Origin: Phoenix dactylifera
Lineage: Eukaryota > Streptophyta > Magnoliopsida > Arecales > Arecaceae
Reading direction: 5' to 3'
DNA length: 64,000 nucleotides
NCBI RefSeq assembly: GCF_009389715.1
Contig: NC_052399.1
Span: 15,317,646-15,381,645, forward strand
The notes beneath the pieces are model-generated. The model searched no databases and was not told the DNA's origin. It saw nothing but the letters and a program-made list of their open reading frames with translations. Below, piece after piece: positions 36,117 through 47,700 of this stretch. The translations under genes were made by a program, and so were the position numbers. The number at the start of each line of letters is the position of its first letter. Within the stretch, counting starts at the first letter, position 1.

Positions 36117-36851
36117 TGTTAGCAATATATCACCTAAATAAACAAATGAATCTAAAATTACAATTAATTGAAATTCTTTATAGGGAATAATATATATATA
36201 TAGGAAATATTATTCGACATCAAAATAATTCTATTTTAACACAAAAGAAATCTATTCTAGCACAAAATAAATCTATTCATTTAATAAAATTAAATCACAA
36301 AATTGCAAATCCTACCGATCTACTAATATTAAATTTAAAATATAAGTTAGAGAAAATAACCTGATTGAAGGCAGGTCGAAGTGCATAGACGCCGTCCCAA
36401 AGAAGTGTTTGCCCCCACGTACGGGTCTCCCAACAATCCTTCTCTGAGATACGACGATCCTACAACTTCTTCTTCAGTACGTCTCGGAAGAAGTCAAAAC
36501 GAACCCGATCGAACTTGCAGATCCAGCGAAGAACAAAATAAATAAAATAAAATAAAATATAAAAAAGCAAAAATAAAAATCACAAGTAACTAAGAGGAGA
36601 AAGAACTTTTTTTTTAGATTTTTTTTAATATTTTTTTCTTTTTCTTCGTATCCCGAATATGATGAAATCAAGGGGTATTTATAGGGATTTTAAGCAGGGG
36701 CAATTTGGTCTTTTAGCAGATGCGTCTGCGCCCGCGATGTTTTCACAAATGCCCGCTTTTATTCCCATCAAAACGCCCAACGGGCGTTTCCAATTTCAAA
36801 TGCGCACGTGGCCAAGTCTTGGGTCGTGTCCGCATTTAAATTTTTCCACCA
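36117..36851 (-). repeat. 3' LTR of the copia element
   Basis: 735 bp, matched along its length by 42277-43019. On the sense strand it follows GTGGGGAT, a plausible polypurine tract, and starts TGGTGG. It contains a CTATAAATACCCC promoter block and CAAACACTTCTTTGG (36411-36397). Confidence 0.93.
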
Positions 36852-37379
36852 ATCCCCACAAAAATTTAAGTAATTTTAAAATTAAAATAAAATGCTGGAT
36901 ATCTTATATTATGTAATAGGTGTAGGTACCTTTCAGTTTGAGCCTTACTTAGTAACAATTGATTACATCTGTGGAGTCAAGGTGGTTTTAACCTTGAACC
37001 TCAGTTCATGGTTCAGATTAAATCAACAACACATATAATACAGCCCAATCTGGGTTCTAAGTGGGTTGCGTTATTATGACCATGCGCAAGTATCTTTCAT
37101 GTGCTTTTTAGGAAATCATCCATTTTCCATAACCACGGCCTCACGACTGCATATATAGGTGAGTCCTAATAAGAAAACTAGCAAGGAAGCTCCTGCCTCT
37201 TGGGTCTCGGACTTATTAAAAGTTATACAAATAAACTCATCCTACCGCTTGCTTTTATGAGCACTAGCGCTATAGGGATGAGAAAAACATAAAACAGTGC
37301 TCCTCTTAGTTACACTCCGGTTTGTTTCTACCCATTGAACCTTTTAAGGTTGGGTTCCTACCATAGTGATCTATCTTTA

Positions 37380-38949
37380 TAGGCTAAGCCCCATCCCCCT
37401 CGATGACTCTAGAATCACTGTTCTAGATAAACCTTTTTTAAGCTGATCAGCCAAATTGTTTTCTGATTTTACAAAATTTAAAGCAATAACGTTATTTTTC
37501 ATTTTGTATCTTAATGATTTATGACGTACTTTTAAGTGCCTGTTCATTTTTACATTGATATTTTCTTGGTTGCACTTATCTATTGCATATTTACAGTCAC
37601 AATGTAAGGAGACATGTGGTAAAGGTGACTCATCTACAGGAAGGTCTATTAGTAGATCTTTGAGCCACTCAGCCTCAGTGCTAGTGGTGTCTAAGGCAAT
37701 TAGTTCAAACTTTATGGTACTCCTAGATATCAGGATTTATTTGACAAATTTTCAAGACACAGCAGCACCTCCTAGGAGAAAACATATCTTGTGGTGGATT
37801 TAACATATAAAGTATCGCTGATCCAGTTGGCATCACTATAGCCTTCTAGAACAGCAGGAAACCCACTAAAGTGCAAATTATAGAACTTGGTACCCTTAAG
37901 ATACCTAAGGATCCTCTCTAATATTGTCCAGTAATCTCTATTTGGATTAACAATATATCTACTAAGTCTATTTACAGCATATGCTATGTTTGACCTGGTG
38001 TAGTTTGCTAGGAATCGTAGTGAACCTATGATTTGAGCATATAGGCTTTGAAGGATAGGAATTCCTAAGTTCTTCTTAAGGTGTGTAGAGGGATCAAAGG
38101 AAGTAGAGACAGGCAAACAATCAGAATAATTAAATTTATTGAGTATCTTGTCAACATAATAACTTGGGGATAACTCATTTCTATTTGCACTTCTAATTAT
38201 TTTGGTATTTAAAATTAAGTCAGTTTGTCCCAAGTCTTTCATATCAAACTTATGACTTAAGAATTGTTTTACTTCATCAACTATCTGAAGATCTGTCCCA
38301 AAGATCAGTATATCATCTACATAGAGGCGCAAGATTACAAATTTGTATCCAACTCTCTTATGATATACACATTCGTCTGTGCTATTAATTTCAAATCCAA
38401 ATGTCATTATGGTTTCATCAAATTTCAAGTACCCTTGCTTGGGTGCTTGTTTAAGACCATAGAGAGATATGACTAGTCTGCAAACTTTATTTTCTTGGCC
38501 TGGAATTACAAATCCCTCTGCTGGTCTATATACATTTCTTTATTTAAGTCTCCATTTAGAAAAGCTATCTTGACATCCATCTGATAAATTACTAATCTAT
38601 GGATAGAGGCTAATGCTATAAGGACCTCAATAGTTGTAATCCTAGCTACAGGTGCATAGACATCAAAAAAATCTACCTCAGATCTTTGAGTAAAATTTTT
38701 GGCAACTAATCTAGCCTTAAATTTATCTACAAAGCCATCAGGCCTAAGTTTCTTCTTAAAGATCCATTTGCACCTTATAGTTTTACAGCCAGGAGGAAGA
38801 TTAGTCAATTCCCAAGTATGATTTTGGATAATTGACTGTATCTCATTGTCCACAGTTTCTCTCCAAAAAGATGAATCCAAGGATTTCATTGCATCCTCAA
38901 AGGTAGTTGGAGAGTCTTCTATAAAAAAAGTTATAGAAGTCATCTCCAA
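37380..38949 (-). pseudogene. Copia reverse transcriptase and RNase H
   Basis: Reverse transcriptase begins with WELTNLPPGCKTIRCKWIFK (38830) and continues with FKARLVAKNFTQ and YQMDVKIAFLNGDL. After a break near 38500 comes ECVYHKRVGYKFVILRLYVDD with the catalytic YVDD at about 38311. RNase H follows with YSDANWISD and, past another frame change, LDTTSTEAEWLKDLL and HLKVRHKSLRYK down to about 37400. Breaks at 38506 and 37772 make it non-functional as it stands. Confidence 0.9.
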
Positions 38950-39299
38950 ATATTTTCTCTACCCTAAATCTCTACTCCTCCTAGGTTCTGCTTCTAATTC
39001 TATTTCACTTGTCCTTATTCTATTAGAGCTACTAGCTATACCACTATCTACTCTAATCCTAAGTGGAAAGATGTCTTCAAAATATTTTGCATTTTTAGCT
39101 TCTATGATGGTGTTGTTACTAATATCATTTTCTTCTAAATTAATCACCAGAAATCTATTGGCATTACTATTGGCTGCATATCCTATGAATATCGCATCCA
39201 CTGTTTTAGGTCTTATTTTCTTTTTTTAAAATCAGGTATTTTCACTTTTGCCAAGCACTCCCTCACTTTCAAATAGCTAAGATTAGGTTTTCTATGTTT

Positions 39300-40034
39300 T
39301 CAAACTTTATATGGGGTTAGATCATTATTTTTAAAGAAAATCCTATTGAGGATATAACAGACTAAAACTAAAGCTTCCCCCCATAAATTCTCTGATACTC
39401 CTGAGCTTATAAGTATGGAGTTAACTATATCCATTAAAGTCCTATTCTTCCTTTCTGCTACTCGATTTGATTGGAGAGAATAGGGTGCAGTCACTTAATG
39501 AATGATTCCATGATCTTCACAAAATTGAGTTATGTTATTTGACGTATATTCACTTTCCCGATCTGATCTAAGAATTTTAATTTTCTTCTCCTGTTGGTTC
39601 TCAGCTTCGATCTTAAAAATCTTAAATTTGCTAAGCACCTCATCCTTGGTTTTAATTAGGTAGATATAACAGAACTTGGATAGATCATCTATGAAGGTCA
39701 CAAAGTATCTGTTACCTCCTCTAGAAGTTCTACCAAAATCACAAACATCACTATGGATCAACTCTAATAGATTTGAATCCCTATTAACAGATTTAAAAGG
39801 CTTCTTGGGGAGTTTGGCTTCTACATAAATTTAACATTTCTCATTGTTCTTAAGATCACTTTTTGGTATTAAATTTAGGTTCATAAGTTGCTTAATTAAA
39901 TTATAATTTATATGACCTAATCTACCATGCCAAATAGAAGGAGGTTCTATATTCATAATTAAAGGATTTTCATTCATTGAAGGAGCTATTACATTCAACT
40001 TAAACAATCCTTCAGTTAGGAATCCTTTTTCCAA
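39300..40034 (-). pseudogene. Copia GAG-pre-integrase and integrase core
   Basis: WHGRLGHINYNLIKQL (zinc-binding HHCC region, about 39920) is followed by the integrase catalytic core: HSDVCDFGRTSRGGNRYFV with the first Asp, LRSDRESEY with the second Asp, and NRVAERKNRTLMD with the Glu, giving a complete D-D-E set. A stop separates GIIH (39495) from MTAPYSLQSN (39494), and another lies between 39831 and 39761, so the chain is not continuous. Confidence 0.88.
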
Positions 40035-40091
40035 TAAACATTACACTATGAGAAATTATAACTTTATTGGACTCAAAATAAGACGATAGTC

Positions 40092-40535
40092 TTACTGGAC
40101 AAACAAGAAACCACTAATGAGGTTTCTTCTAACAACTGGAACATGTTGGACGCCGTGCAGGGACAAGACTTTTTCAGAGGTAAGTTTTAAGTCCACTCGT
40201 CCCACTCCTAGCACACGTGCCTCTGAGTTGTTTGCCATGATCACAGTTCCTCCACTTGAGACATGATAAGAAGAAAACCAGAAGTGATCCGAATAAATAT
40301 GAATACCAGCTCCGGTATCAATCCACCAATCAAGTGCTTGTAAAGTCATGTTAATTTCAGGAGTGAAGGAAACAGACCTGAAAGCTATCTCGGAGGAGTC
40401 AGCGCTGGAAGTCACCATGTTGACTTGAGCACTGGTTGTGTGTGGACCCTTCTTCTTGAATTGAAGAGGTGTAGTCTTCTTACAGAAGCACTGGGGAGAT
40501 AAATGGTTGGTCCAACTACACACATAACAGAAACG
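40092..40535 (-). pseudogene. Copia zinc knuckle and aspartic protease region
   Basis: The zinc knuckle is at the start. A retropepsin-like domain with the active-site block WWIDTGAGIHI then follows, with HGVQHVPVVRRNLIS near the end, the usual copia protease C-terminal block. A stop ends the frame at 40092, before the gag-pre-integrase region. Confidence 0.85.
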
Positions 40536-40748
40536 AACACCACCTTCCTCTTTCTTCTTCTTCTGCTCCTGGGATTGAATAGGTTTTCCATTGTAGTGGT
40601 GGTTAGGGTTTCTAGGGTTGTAGGATTTTTTTTGAAATTCTTACGGAAGGGTCAGTTCTGGATTTTCTTAGGTGGGGCCTCTACATTATATGCATTATTC
40701 TTGTGTCCAGTAGAGGTTTTATTCCCGAGCCTATGCTGCTCTTCAATT

Positions 40749-41462
40749 CTAATAGAGTTCAAAACTTAGGGTTAGGGTGAGACCTCCTTGAGTATGGCTT
40801 AGAGTCTTACCAAAATTAGACCAGGAAGTAAGTAGTTTATCTATCAGACATGCTATTTGGAATGATTCATCCAAATTGGTTCCATTAGCCCTAAGCTGGT
40901 GGATCAGAATTTCAAAATCATAAAATTGGTCACTCATAGGCTTTGAGTCCACCATCCTAAAGTTATTGAAGTCGGAGGCCTTGAACCTCTTTACCCTAGC
41001 ATCATCAAGACCATATTTGTTATCTAAGGTGTCCCAGAGTTCTTTGGCACTCTTGGCTGTATAATAGATATTATACAGCCTCTCAGAAAGGGCACCTAAG
41101 ATTCTATGGATGCAATGATAGTCTATTTCATCAGGTGTCCTAGAGGATGCGCTGGTGGAGGCAGGAGGTTCAGTGTGGGAGGAGGATGAATTTTGGTTTG
41201 CATTTTGACGAGTAGCATATCGTGAAGTAGTTGGGTTGGACTCGTTATCAACTTCAGTGGTGCTCTCACGTATGGCTAAGATCAACCCTAATGTGGTAAG
41301 CCAGAACCGCATTTGATTTTGCCATCTCCTAAAGTTATGGCCATCAAATTTTTCAAGTTTGGCACTAAGGTGGTCACTAGTGTTTGAGACCATAGGTTCA
41401 AGGTTATAGAGAAAGGACAAAAACCTGATTGAAGGCAAAAAATTTATGTCAATAGATTGCAC
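40749..41462 (-). pseudogene. gag: Copia gag (UBN2-type) region
   Basis: About 237 codons with the copia gag signatures KLEKFDGHNFRRWQNQM near the N-terminus, AKELWDTLDNKYG in the middle and MSDQFYDFEILIHQLRANG before LDESFQIACLIDKL. The frame is lost at about 40749. The zinc knuckle of the same gene, CYVCSWTNHLSPQC (C-x2-C-x4-H-x4-C), follows in another frame at about 40530, so gag is interrupted. The product would package element RNA in virus-like particles. Confidence 0.85.
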
Positions 41463-42259
41463 TAATATTTATATTGAACTTTGGATGTCTAATTGATATA
41501 TTCAAAAACTAATAACTAGATCAGCTCCAGATCGGTGGTGCTGCACTAGGCTTACTTAAGTACCAGCCTTTCTTAGGCACGTATGCCTTTTTGATAAGCT
41601 TTTCTTTGACACTATTAGTTAGTGGATATAGTCACTAGAAATCACACAAATTCAATTTTTAGAAAAACCTACGTGCAAACTTAAATTTGTTATTATGGAT
41701 TAACCAATTTTCGAATTTTCCGTTTAAATTTTTTTTTCGAATTAGTAATAATTGATTACTAATTTAGTGCTAGTAAAACAATTATTGCAATTGAGATCTA
41801 ATACGTCAATTCAATAAATTATATGATTTATTGCCTTATTAGAATCATTGATTTCTAATTTTGTACCAGCAAATCAAATATTGTAATTGAGATCTAAAAT
41901 ATCAATTCAGTGAATTATATAAATTAGAATTGATATGTTACCTTATTAGAATAACAGATTACTAATTTTGTGTAGCAAATCAATTATTGTAATTGAGATC
42001 TAAAATATCAATTCAATGAATTATATAAATTAGAATTGATTTATTACTTTATTAGAATAATTGATTGAGATCTAATAAGTCAATTCAACTAATTAATTAT
42101 TATATATTAACCAATTTCTAAATTTTTTGTTTGAATAGGATCTGTAAATTACTCCTTGAGACGTCCAAATGGAGGTATGATAAACTTCTTGAAGGTTAAA
42201 CAAATTATTATTTTTTTAGAATGATTTACTGAATTATATATTACTAACAAAAAAATAAA

Positions 42260-42274
42260 CAAACACTTCTTTGG
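42260..42274 (-). promoter_or_regulatory. Candidate self-complementary primer-binding site
   Basis: On the element's sense strand the 15 nt starting 2 nt after the 5' LTR are CCAAAGAAGTGTTTG. They do not begin TGG as sites for tRNA 3' ends do. They are the exact reverse complement of CAAACACTTCTTTGG inside both LTRs (42571-42557 and 36411-36397). The offset of 2 nt is typical for a primer-binding site, so the element may prime from its own RNA. Confidence 0.6.
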
Positions 42275-42276
42275 AT

Positions 42277-43019
42277 TGTTAGCAATATATCACCTAAATA
42301 TACAAATGAATCTAAAATTACAATTAATGGAAAATCTTTATAGAAAATAATATATATATATATATATATATTATTCGACATCAAAATAATTCTATTTTAA
42401 CACAAAAGAAATCTATTCTAGCACAAAATAAATCTATTCATTTAATAAAATTAAATAACAAAATTGCAAATCCTACCGATCTACTAATATTAAATTAAAA
42501 TATAAGTTAGAGAAAATAGCCTGATTGAAGGCAGGTCGAAGTGCGTAGATGCTGTCCCAAAGAAGTGTTTGCTCCCACGTACGGGTCTCCCGACAATTCT
42601 TCTCTGAGATACGACAAACCTACAACTTCTTCCGTACGTCTCGGAAGAAGTCAAAACGAGCTCGATCGGACTTGCAGATCCAGCGAAGAACAAAATAAAA
42701 GAAATAAAATAAAATATAAAAGAGCAAAAATAAAAATCACAAGTGGCTAAGAGGAGAATTTTTTTCCAGAATTTTTTCAGTATTTTTTTTTATTTTTTTC
42801 GTATCCCGAATAGGATGAAATCAAGGGGTATTTATAGGGGTTTTAAGCAGGGGCAATTTAGTCTTTTAACGGATGCGTCCACGCCTTCTGTGGACGCGCC
42901 CGCGATGATTTCGCAAACTTTCGTTTTTATTCCCATCAAAATGCCCAACAGGCGTTTTCAATTTCAAATGCGCACGCGGCTAAGTCTCGAGCCACGTGCG
43001 CATTTAAATTTTTCCATCA
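42277..43019 (-). repeat. 5' LTR of the copia element
   Basis: 743 bp. On the sense strand it carries a TATA box in CCCCTATAAATACCCC at about 42840-42825, so transcription probably starts near 42800. CAAACACTTCTTTGG lies at 42571-42557. It ends GCTAACA next to the primer-binding position. Confidence 0.93.
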
Positions 43020-43541
43020 ATGATGACGTCTCTTCTCCCAAATCACCCTCACCCTCGCTCTCCCCCTCTCCATCCTCTACCTTGCTGACATCTACATCTC
43101 CCACCTCCTCTTCTCCAAGATCAACCGCAGCGAGGATGCTCTCGATGATGCCCCTCAGTCTCCCCCTCTGAATTCGCCACCCTCTCTCTCCTCTCGTCCA
43201 AATGATCCGCCTTCCTTCTCTTCAAGGCCGCCTACCTTCTTGCCCTCCTTGTCCTCTCCCTCCTTTCCACCTCCGTCGTCATCTACTCTGTCGCCTCCAT
43301 CTTTACTGCCAAGAAGCTCTCCTTCCTCAAGGTCCTCTCCATTGTCCCCAAGGTCTGGCGTTGCCTCATGGTCACCTTCATATGGGCCTTCCTCCTCCTC
43401 CTCGCCTACAACATCGCCTCTCTCTTCATCATCGTCCTCGCCGTCCTCCTCCTCGGCCCTGTTGCCGCCAAAGCCGTTGCTGCCGTCGATGATGCTCGTC
43501 GTTCTCTCGATGGACTCGACATGGATCCGATCCTGATCTGA

Positions 43542-44326
43542 ATTTTTTGGATCAGGTTTAGGTTATATATGGACCCGGCCCGATCTGACCCAAATGACCC
43601 ATGGGATCAAAAATTACAGCCATGGGCCCGACCTAATCCGATTCGATCTTCTATTGGATCTGGTATGAGTCCCAAATTAGGACCCGTACAAGAAACTGCA
43701 TTAAGTCGGAGTCACTTATGATCCGATCCGATCCATTTGCACTCTTAAGCGAGGTTGTTTTTCTTGCCGGGTCGGGAACTCGGCTGCCGCCAGCCATAAT
43801 ACGGACACCTCAAGTTCCAGTTCAGCCCGTGACCCCAAGCACATCCATTGCACGAAGATTCTTGATGCGCGGAGTCGTGTAAGGGTACGGTGGAAGGGTC
43901 CCAGCTATCTCCTTTCAGCCTTTTTACGAACCTCACAAACAGTGACTCTCCTTTCAGCCTTTTTACGAACCTCATAAACAGTGACACCACCGATGGCGAA
44001 GTTCCTCCAAGTACAGCCCATCGTCCTGGTTTCGGTTCGCTCACAATGCCGACCGAAACGGCGTGCCACGTTGAACTCCGTGCCTCAGCTATCAAAACTT
44101 TCGTCTAATTCAAAGATTTCGCTTCTCTAATCCTTTTCCATCGGGTAATTCATGCTTAAAATATTCGTAATAGTGATCTAACTTCAGAGGTTAATCCAAA
44201 CCTTACGCTTCTTCCCTGTGTCCTTATCTTGCCGACACGTAAGCTGGCCCACTACGCGATCGGATACGTTTCAGAGACCAGTTAGTCAAACCGCCCCGCG
44301 TCCCATTCGACGTGTCTTTGGTTCTC
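43542..44326. other. Intergenic stretch upstream of the SMP-C2 gene
   Basis: 43545-43740 is a degenerate GATCC/CCGACC word repeat like that at 35545-35760. 43908-43985 is a 39-bp tandem duplication (listed separately). The rest up to the TATA box at 44327 is GC-moderate and would be the promoter of the downstream gene. Confidence 0.5.
43908..43985. repeat. 39-bp tandem duplication
   Basis: TCTCCTTTCAGCCTTTTTAC and the following 19 bp occur at 43908-43946 and again at 43947-43985, differing by one C/T substitution. Confidence 0.95.
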
Positions 44327-44335
44327 TTTATATAT
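44327..44335 (+). promoter_or_regulatory. Probable TATA box of the SMP-C2 gene
   Basis: TTTATATAT is followed by a C-rich run and pyrimidine-rich sequence typical of a plant core promoter, about 460 bp before the ATG. A 5' UTR intron is likely: donor TTG/GTATGT at 44428 and acceptor CCCTAG ending at 44771. Confidence 0.6.
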
Positions 44336-44792
44336 CCCCCCCCCGGTCTCCGCGGCGACCTCCGAGATCCCCTGGGTAGTCTGATCCCTCTTCCAGATTC
44401 CCGGCTCCTTCCTCTGTTTCCGTGTTGGTATGTTCGATTTCTCTCGTCTTTCCACAAAGTCAAGTAAATTTCCTTTCCCATCTTTCATTTTTTTGTCCTT
44501 TCCAGATTTGGTAACGGCTGAGAGTTCCCAGTTCTACCGAATTTGACATGCCCTTGGCTAGACGTGGTCGGTACCATGATTTTTCTAGGGTTATTCACTC
44601 TTATGAAGAGATTTGATGATTTTTGTTCGAAATTGAAATCGATTCATATTCAAGATTTGGTGATTAAATTCGTCTAGGTTTCTTGGTTGGCCTTCTGTTC
44701 TTGTGGAACTCATATTGGATTTCGATCGTTTGTATATATTTATGAAGTGGAGCAAGAAATTATTACCCTAGTGGAGGTTTCTATCGAGGAGA

Positions 44793-47700
44793 ATGGATAT
44801 AACTGAGGTTTCGATCGTTCATCACATCACCCTAGTGCTCGTGTTGCTCTGGGTGTGCGTCTCTTTGGGATGGGCCCACCCTGTAGTTTTCTTTACAGCG
44901 CTGCTCTATCTTTATGTGGTAAGTTTTCATTCTGTCATTCCATACGCTGAATCTTTTTCAATTCCCTTAACTTTGTGCTATGGATTTTGAAAGATGAAAG
45001 TTTTTATGCTTTTATTGCAACTGTAAGAGGAGATCTTTTAAGGTTCTCCCTCGACTTTTCATCGATGAATTAGGCGAGTTGGAGGTTACATGATAATCGT
45101 GTCAGATTAATAATTCTAAAATTATGTAACCTGTTTGACTTACTTTCATACCTCATGAATGAATTTTCTCGTATGGCAATTGGTCAATAATTTATTTAGA
45201 CATTACCAGAGGTTATTAGCAAAGCGGTGTTGTCTTCTGGGATACTAGTGATCCAGTCCAAGTGGGCAACATATAATTGAGATGTGGTTCAAAGTTTGCA
45301 ACAAGTTTAAAGACCAGTTTGAATTTATGTTAGGAAGGTAAGTAATATTGGCATTTCCCTTGGGCGAATCACAGATCCATTGTCAAAAGAGAAGCATTTA
45401 CCCATGATCTTTTTTAATTGGATAAAGCAGGTGATAGCATTCAATATCAGGTGCTTTGATGGACATTAAGAAAGAAAAAAAAGTGGACATTAAGAAAGAA
45501 AAATGCAGAGAAGGGGTATGTTGAACACTTGAAATTGTTAAGGACACATGCGATGGGTACTGAAAATTGTCCAGAGTAATTTCGCACAAGGAACATTACC
45601 AAGGGACAAAAATAAAGCCATATATTTCCATATTAAAGATGGGCTAATGGTTAATTTTTATGAGAGGTAGCATGATGGTACATTTTACTTGTAGATGATA
45701 TATTGATATTGCATAAGGATATGATTTATTCTAATTTGCAATTATGAGCAAAGCTGAGAGGATTTTGAGTCTTAGAATTAGTTGACTAGAGGCATATTAT
45801 ATCTGGAAGCAGCTTTTGCAGTAATAAAGATGAGTAAATGATGCAAGCAAAGAGTATATGGCTGTCATCTTGGACCTATTGTACAAAAGGATGGAGATAT
45901 TGGTGGAGACATATATTTTAGGACTGGAGCTGACTTTGTTAGTAGGGAGGTGCTTTAGGTGTTATATGATCCCGGCATGCAAAGTAGTTTCAGGGAAAAT
46001 GACTAAAGCGCACAATGTTGTGTATTTCCATTGCTGCTCAAAAAGAGTTTTTGGATGCAAGATGAGTACAACAAATATGAGAAATGCAAAGGTAGCCATG
46101 TGGTAGAACTACAAAGGATTAATGAGGAATTAGTACATTGTAGTTGGTATAGGTATTCCATCAATTAAGGATAGTTTTAAACATAGTTCGTCGTACTGTC
46201 CTGAACCAGGCGGTATGGAGTATACCATACTATACTTGTTCGGTACCGGTATCTGGTACGGAAGGCGTACCGGCATTTGGTATGTCGAAAAGACTCCATA
46301 CCATACTGTACCGATATAGTACTATTGTGGCACTGGTATAGGGTCCGGTACCGAAACAGTGAATCTTATTTTTAAAGAACAAATTTTATGATTTAGGATG
46401 TATAATAAAGATATGTAGGAGGCGTCAATAGGATAGATACTCGATTTCCTGTCATAAGTAGGAAAAGGGAAGAGAAAATTACATGGAAAACAAAATTCAG
46501 AAAGGAATTGGAAAAAACATATAGTGACATTAGGTGAAGCTCTGCACACGACCTAAAAATTCATGAACTTCAAATTTTTTAAATACAAAACCCCCCCTCC
46601 CAAAAAGGCTCATAGAATTTACAATATAAATTGTGGATATTTTAAGAAAATTTAATACATAAAGACCTTTGAGCATGGATGATTCTTACAGGTTTGCATA
46701 GTTTTTTTTTTTTTCACCTTTGGTTGAGTGTTGTGAGATACTGAAAGCAAACATAAAACTTTAAATGTGTATTAGATGCTTCAGACATGTTTTCCTTTAT
46801 CAAGAAGTCCACCATTTGTTTGATATGCAACAATGTGTGGAGAAATTGTTGGCTTGAAGATGACTAAAAGAAAACAGATCCAGCTGGGAAAAGAATAGGG
46901 CAGCGTAAATCTAGATTTATCTGAAATGATGGCAAAATGCTTTCATTTGAAGTGATTAGATGGACATGGGATGTATCAGACATTCTCCATGAGCAAGGAA
47001 ATTTAGTTATGTTTATCTAAGATTTTGTTGATGATCTATCATAAATCTGATGAATAAGCATCATTTTTTCATACAACTTTCTTTTCTTTATCTTTTTTTG
47101 TTTCAGATTTAAACAATAAACATATAGGAAAGTGTCTTCATTATCTGTTATAGGCTATTGAGCTCGATATGATGGCACTGGTTATTTACTATTATTTAAA
47201 CACATAAACACCAGTTCTTTCTTAATTTAGGTTGTTAAGTGGCTTTGCAACTGTTCTACTCATGTATTTCGGTATTTGATTTATGCTAATATTTGTATTG
47301 CTTGTTAATAGACTACTGAAAAGGCAGTGCTGGAGAACTTTGAGTCAAATGTCTTATCAGTTTAAATAGAGAAAGTCTTGGATGTGCTTGTATATGTCAA
47401 ATATCATTAAGGGTTTCATCTTTCAAGGACAAGCTTAAATTTGACCTCTTACTCATTAGACCATATCAAAGTTCTTCTGATTATTAAGTTTGTGAATATG
47501 AGTTTACTGTTTTTTCGGTAAGCTTGTAATAGAGAACATAACTACTAGTTTGGCTTTCTTTTGTTTGACTAGTTTTTCGTACGTCTTTAAAATGTAAAAA
47601 GATGAAATGAAGGAAAAAAACTGAAATGAAGAATTGGATACTCAAAAGAAAAAGAAAGAATACCCATTGTCTGCATTTAACGTTGAGTCACCAATGTTTT

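Larger units (their letters stand above)
36117..43019 (-). mobile_element. Full-length Ty1-copia LTR retrotransposon
   Basis: A 6903-bp element with LTRs at 36117-36851 and 42277-43019, transcribed on the minus strand. LTR termini on the sense strand are TGRTGG and GCTAACA. The flanks ATGGT (36112-36116) and ATGAT (43020-43024) are a 5-bp target duplication with one substitution. The order gag, protease, integrase, reverse transcriptase, RNase H is the copia order. The LTRs differ at a few percent of positions by eye, and the coding region is interrupted by stops and frame changes, so it is not a recent or autonomous copy. It sits inside a membrane-protein gene in reverse orientation. Confidence 0.95.
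36035..43541 (+). pseudogene. Plant-specific multi-pass membrane protein gene, disrupted by a copia element
   Basis: The N-terminal piece (36035-36115) reads MDLEPKKLQFLGPVG and ends SKIVLSW. The rest resumes right of the retroelement at 43027: RLFSQITLTLALPLSILYL, then SKINRSEDALDD, LLFKAAYLLALLVLSL, VLSIVPKVWRCLMVTFIW and a stop at 43539-43541. These blocks match an uncharacterised plant transmembrane family of about 340 aa, normally encoded by a single exon. Breaks: the copia insertion after Trp27; a TGA at 43024-43026 where Arg is expected; a frame change between SEDALDD (about 43130) and LLFKAAYLL; and TGA at 43203-43205, probably from TGG. The C-terminal third of the family is missing after position 43541. 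The function of the family is not known to me. Confidence 0.85.

Noticed and set aside
43202..43536. Ser/Pro-rich plus-strand open frames
   Set aside because: They are the wrong reading frames of the transmembrane gene remnant, whose true frame gives the hydrophobic LLFKAAYLLALL block.
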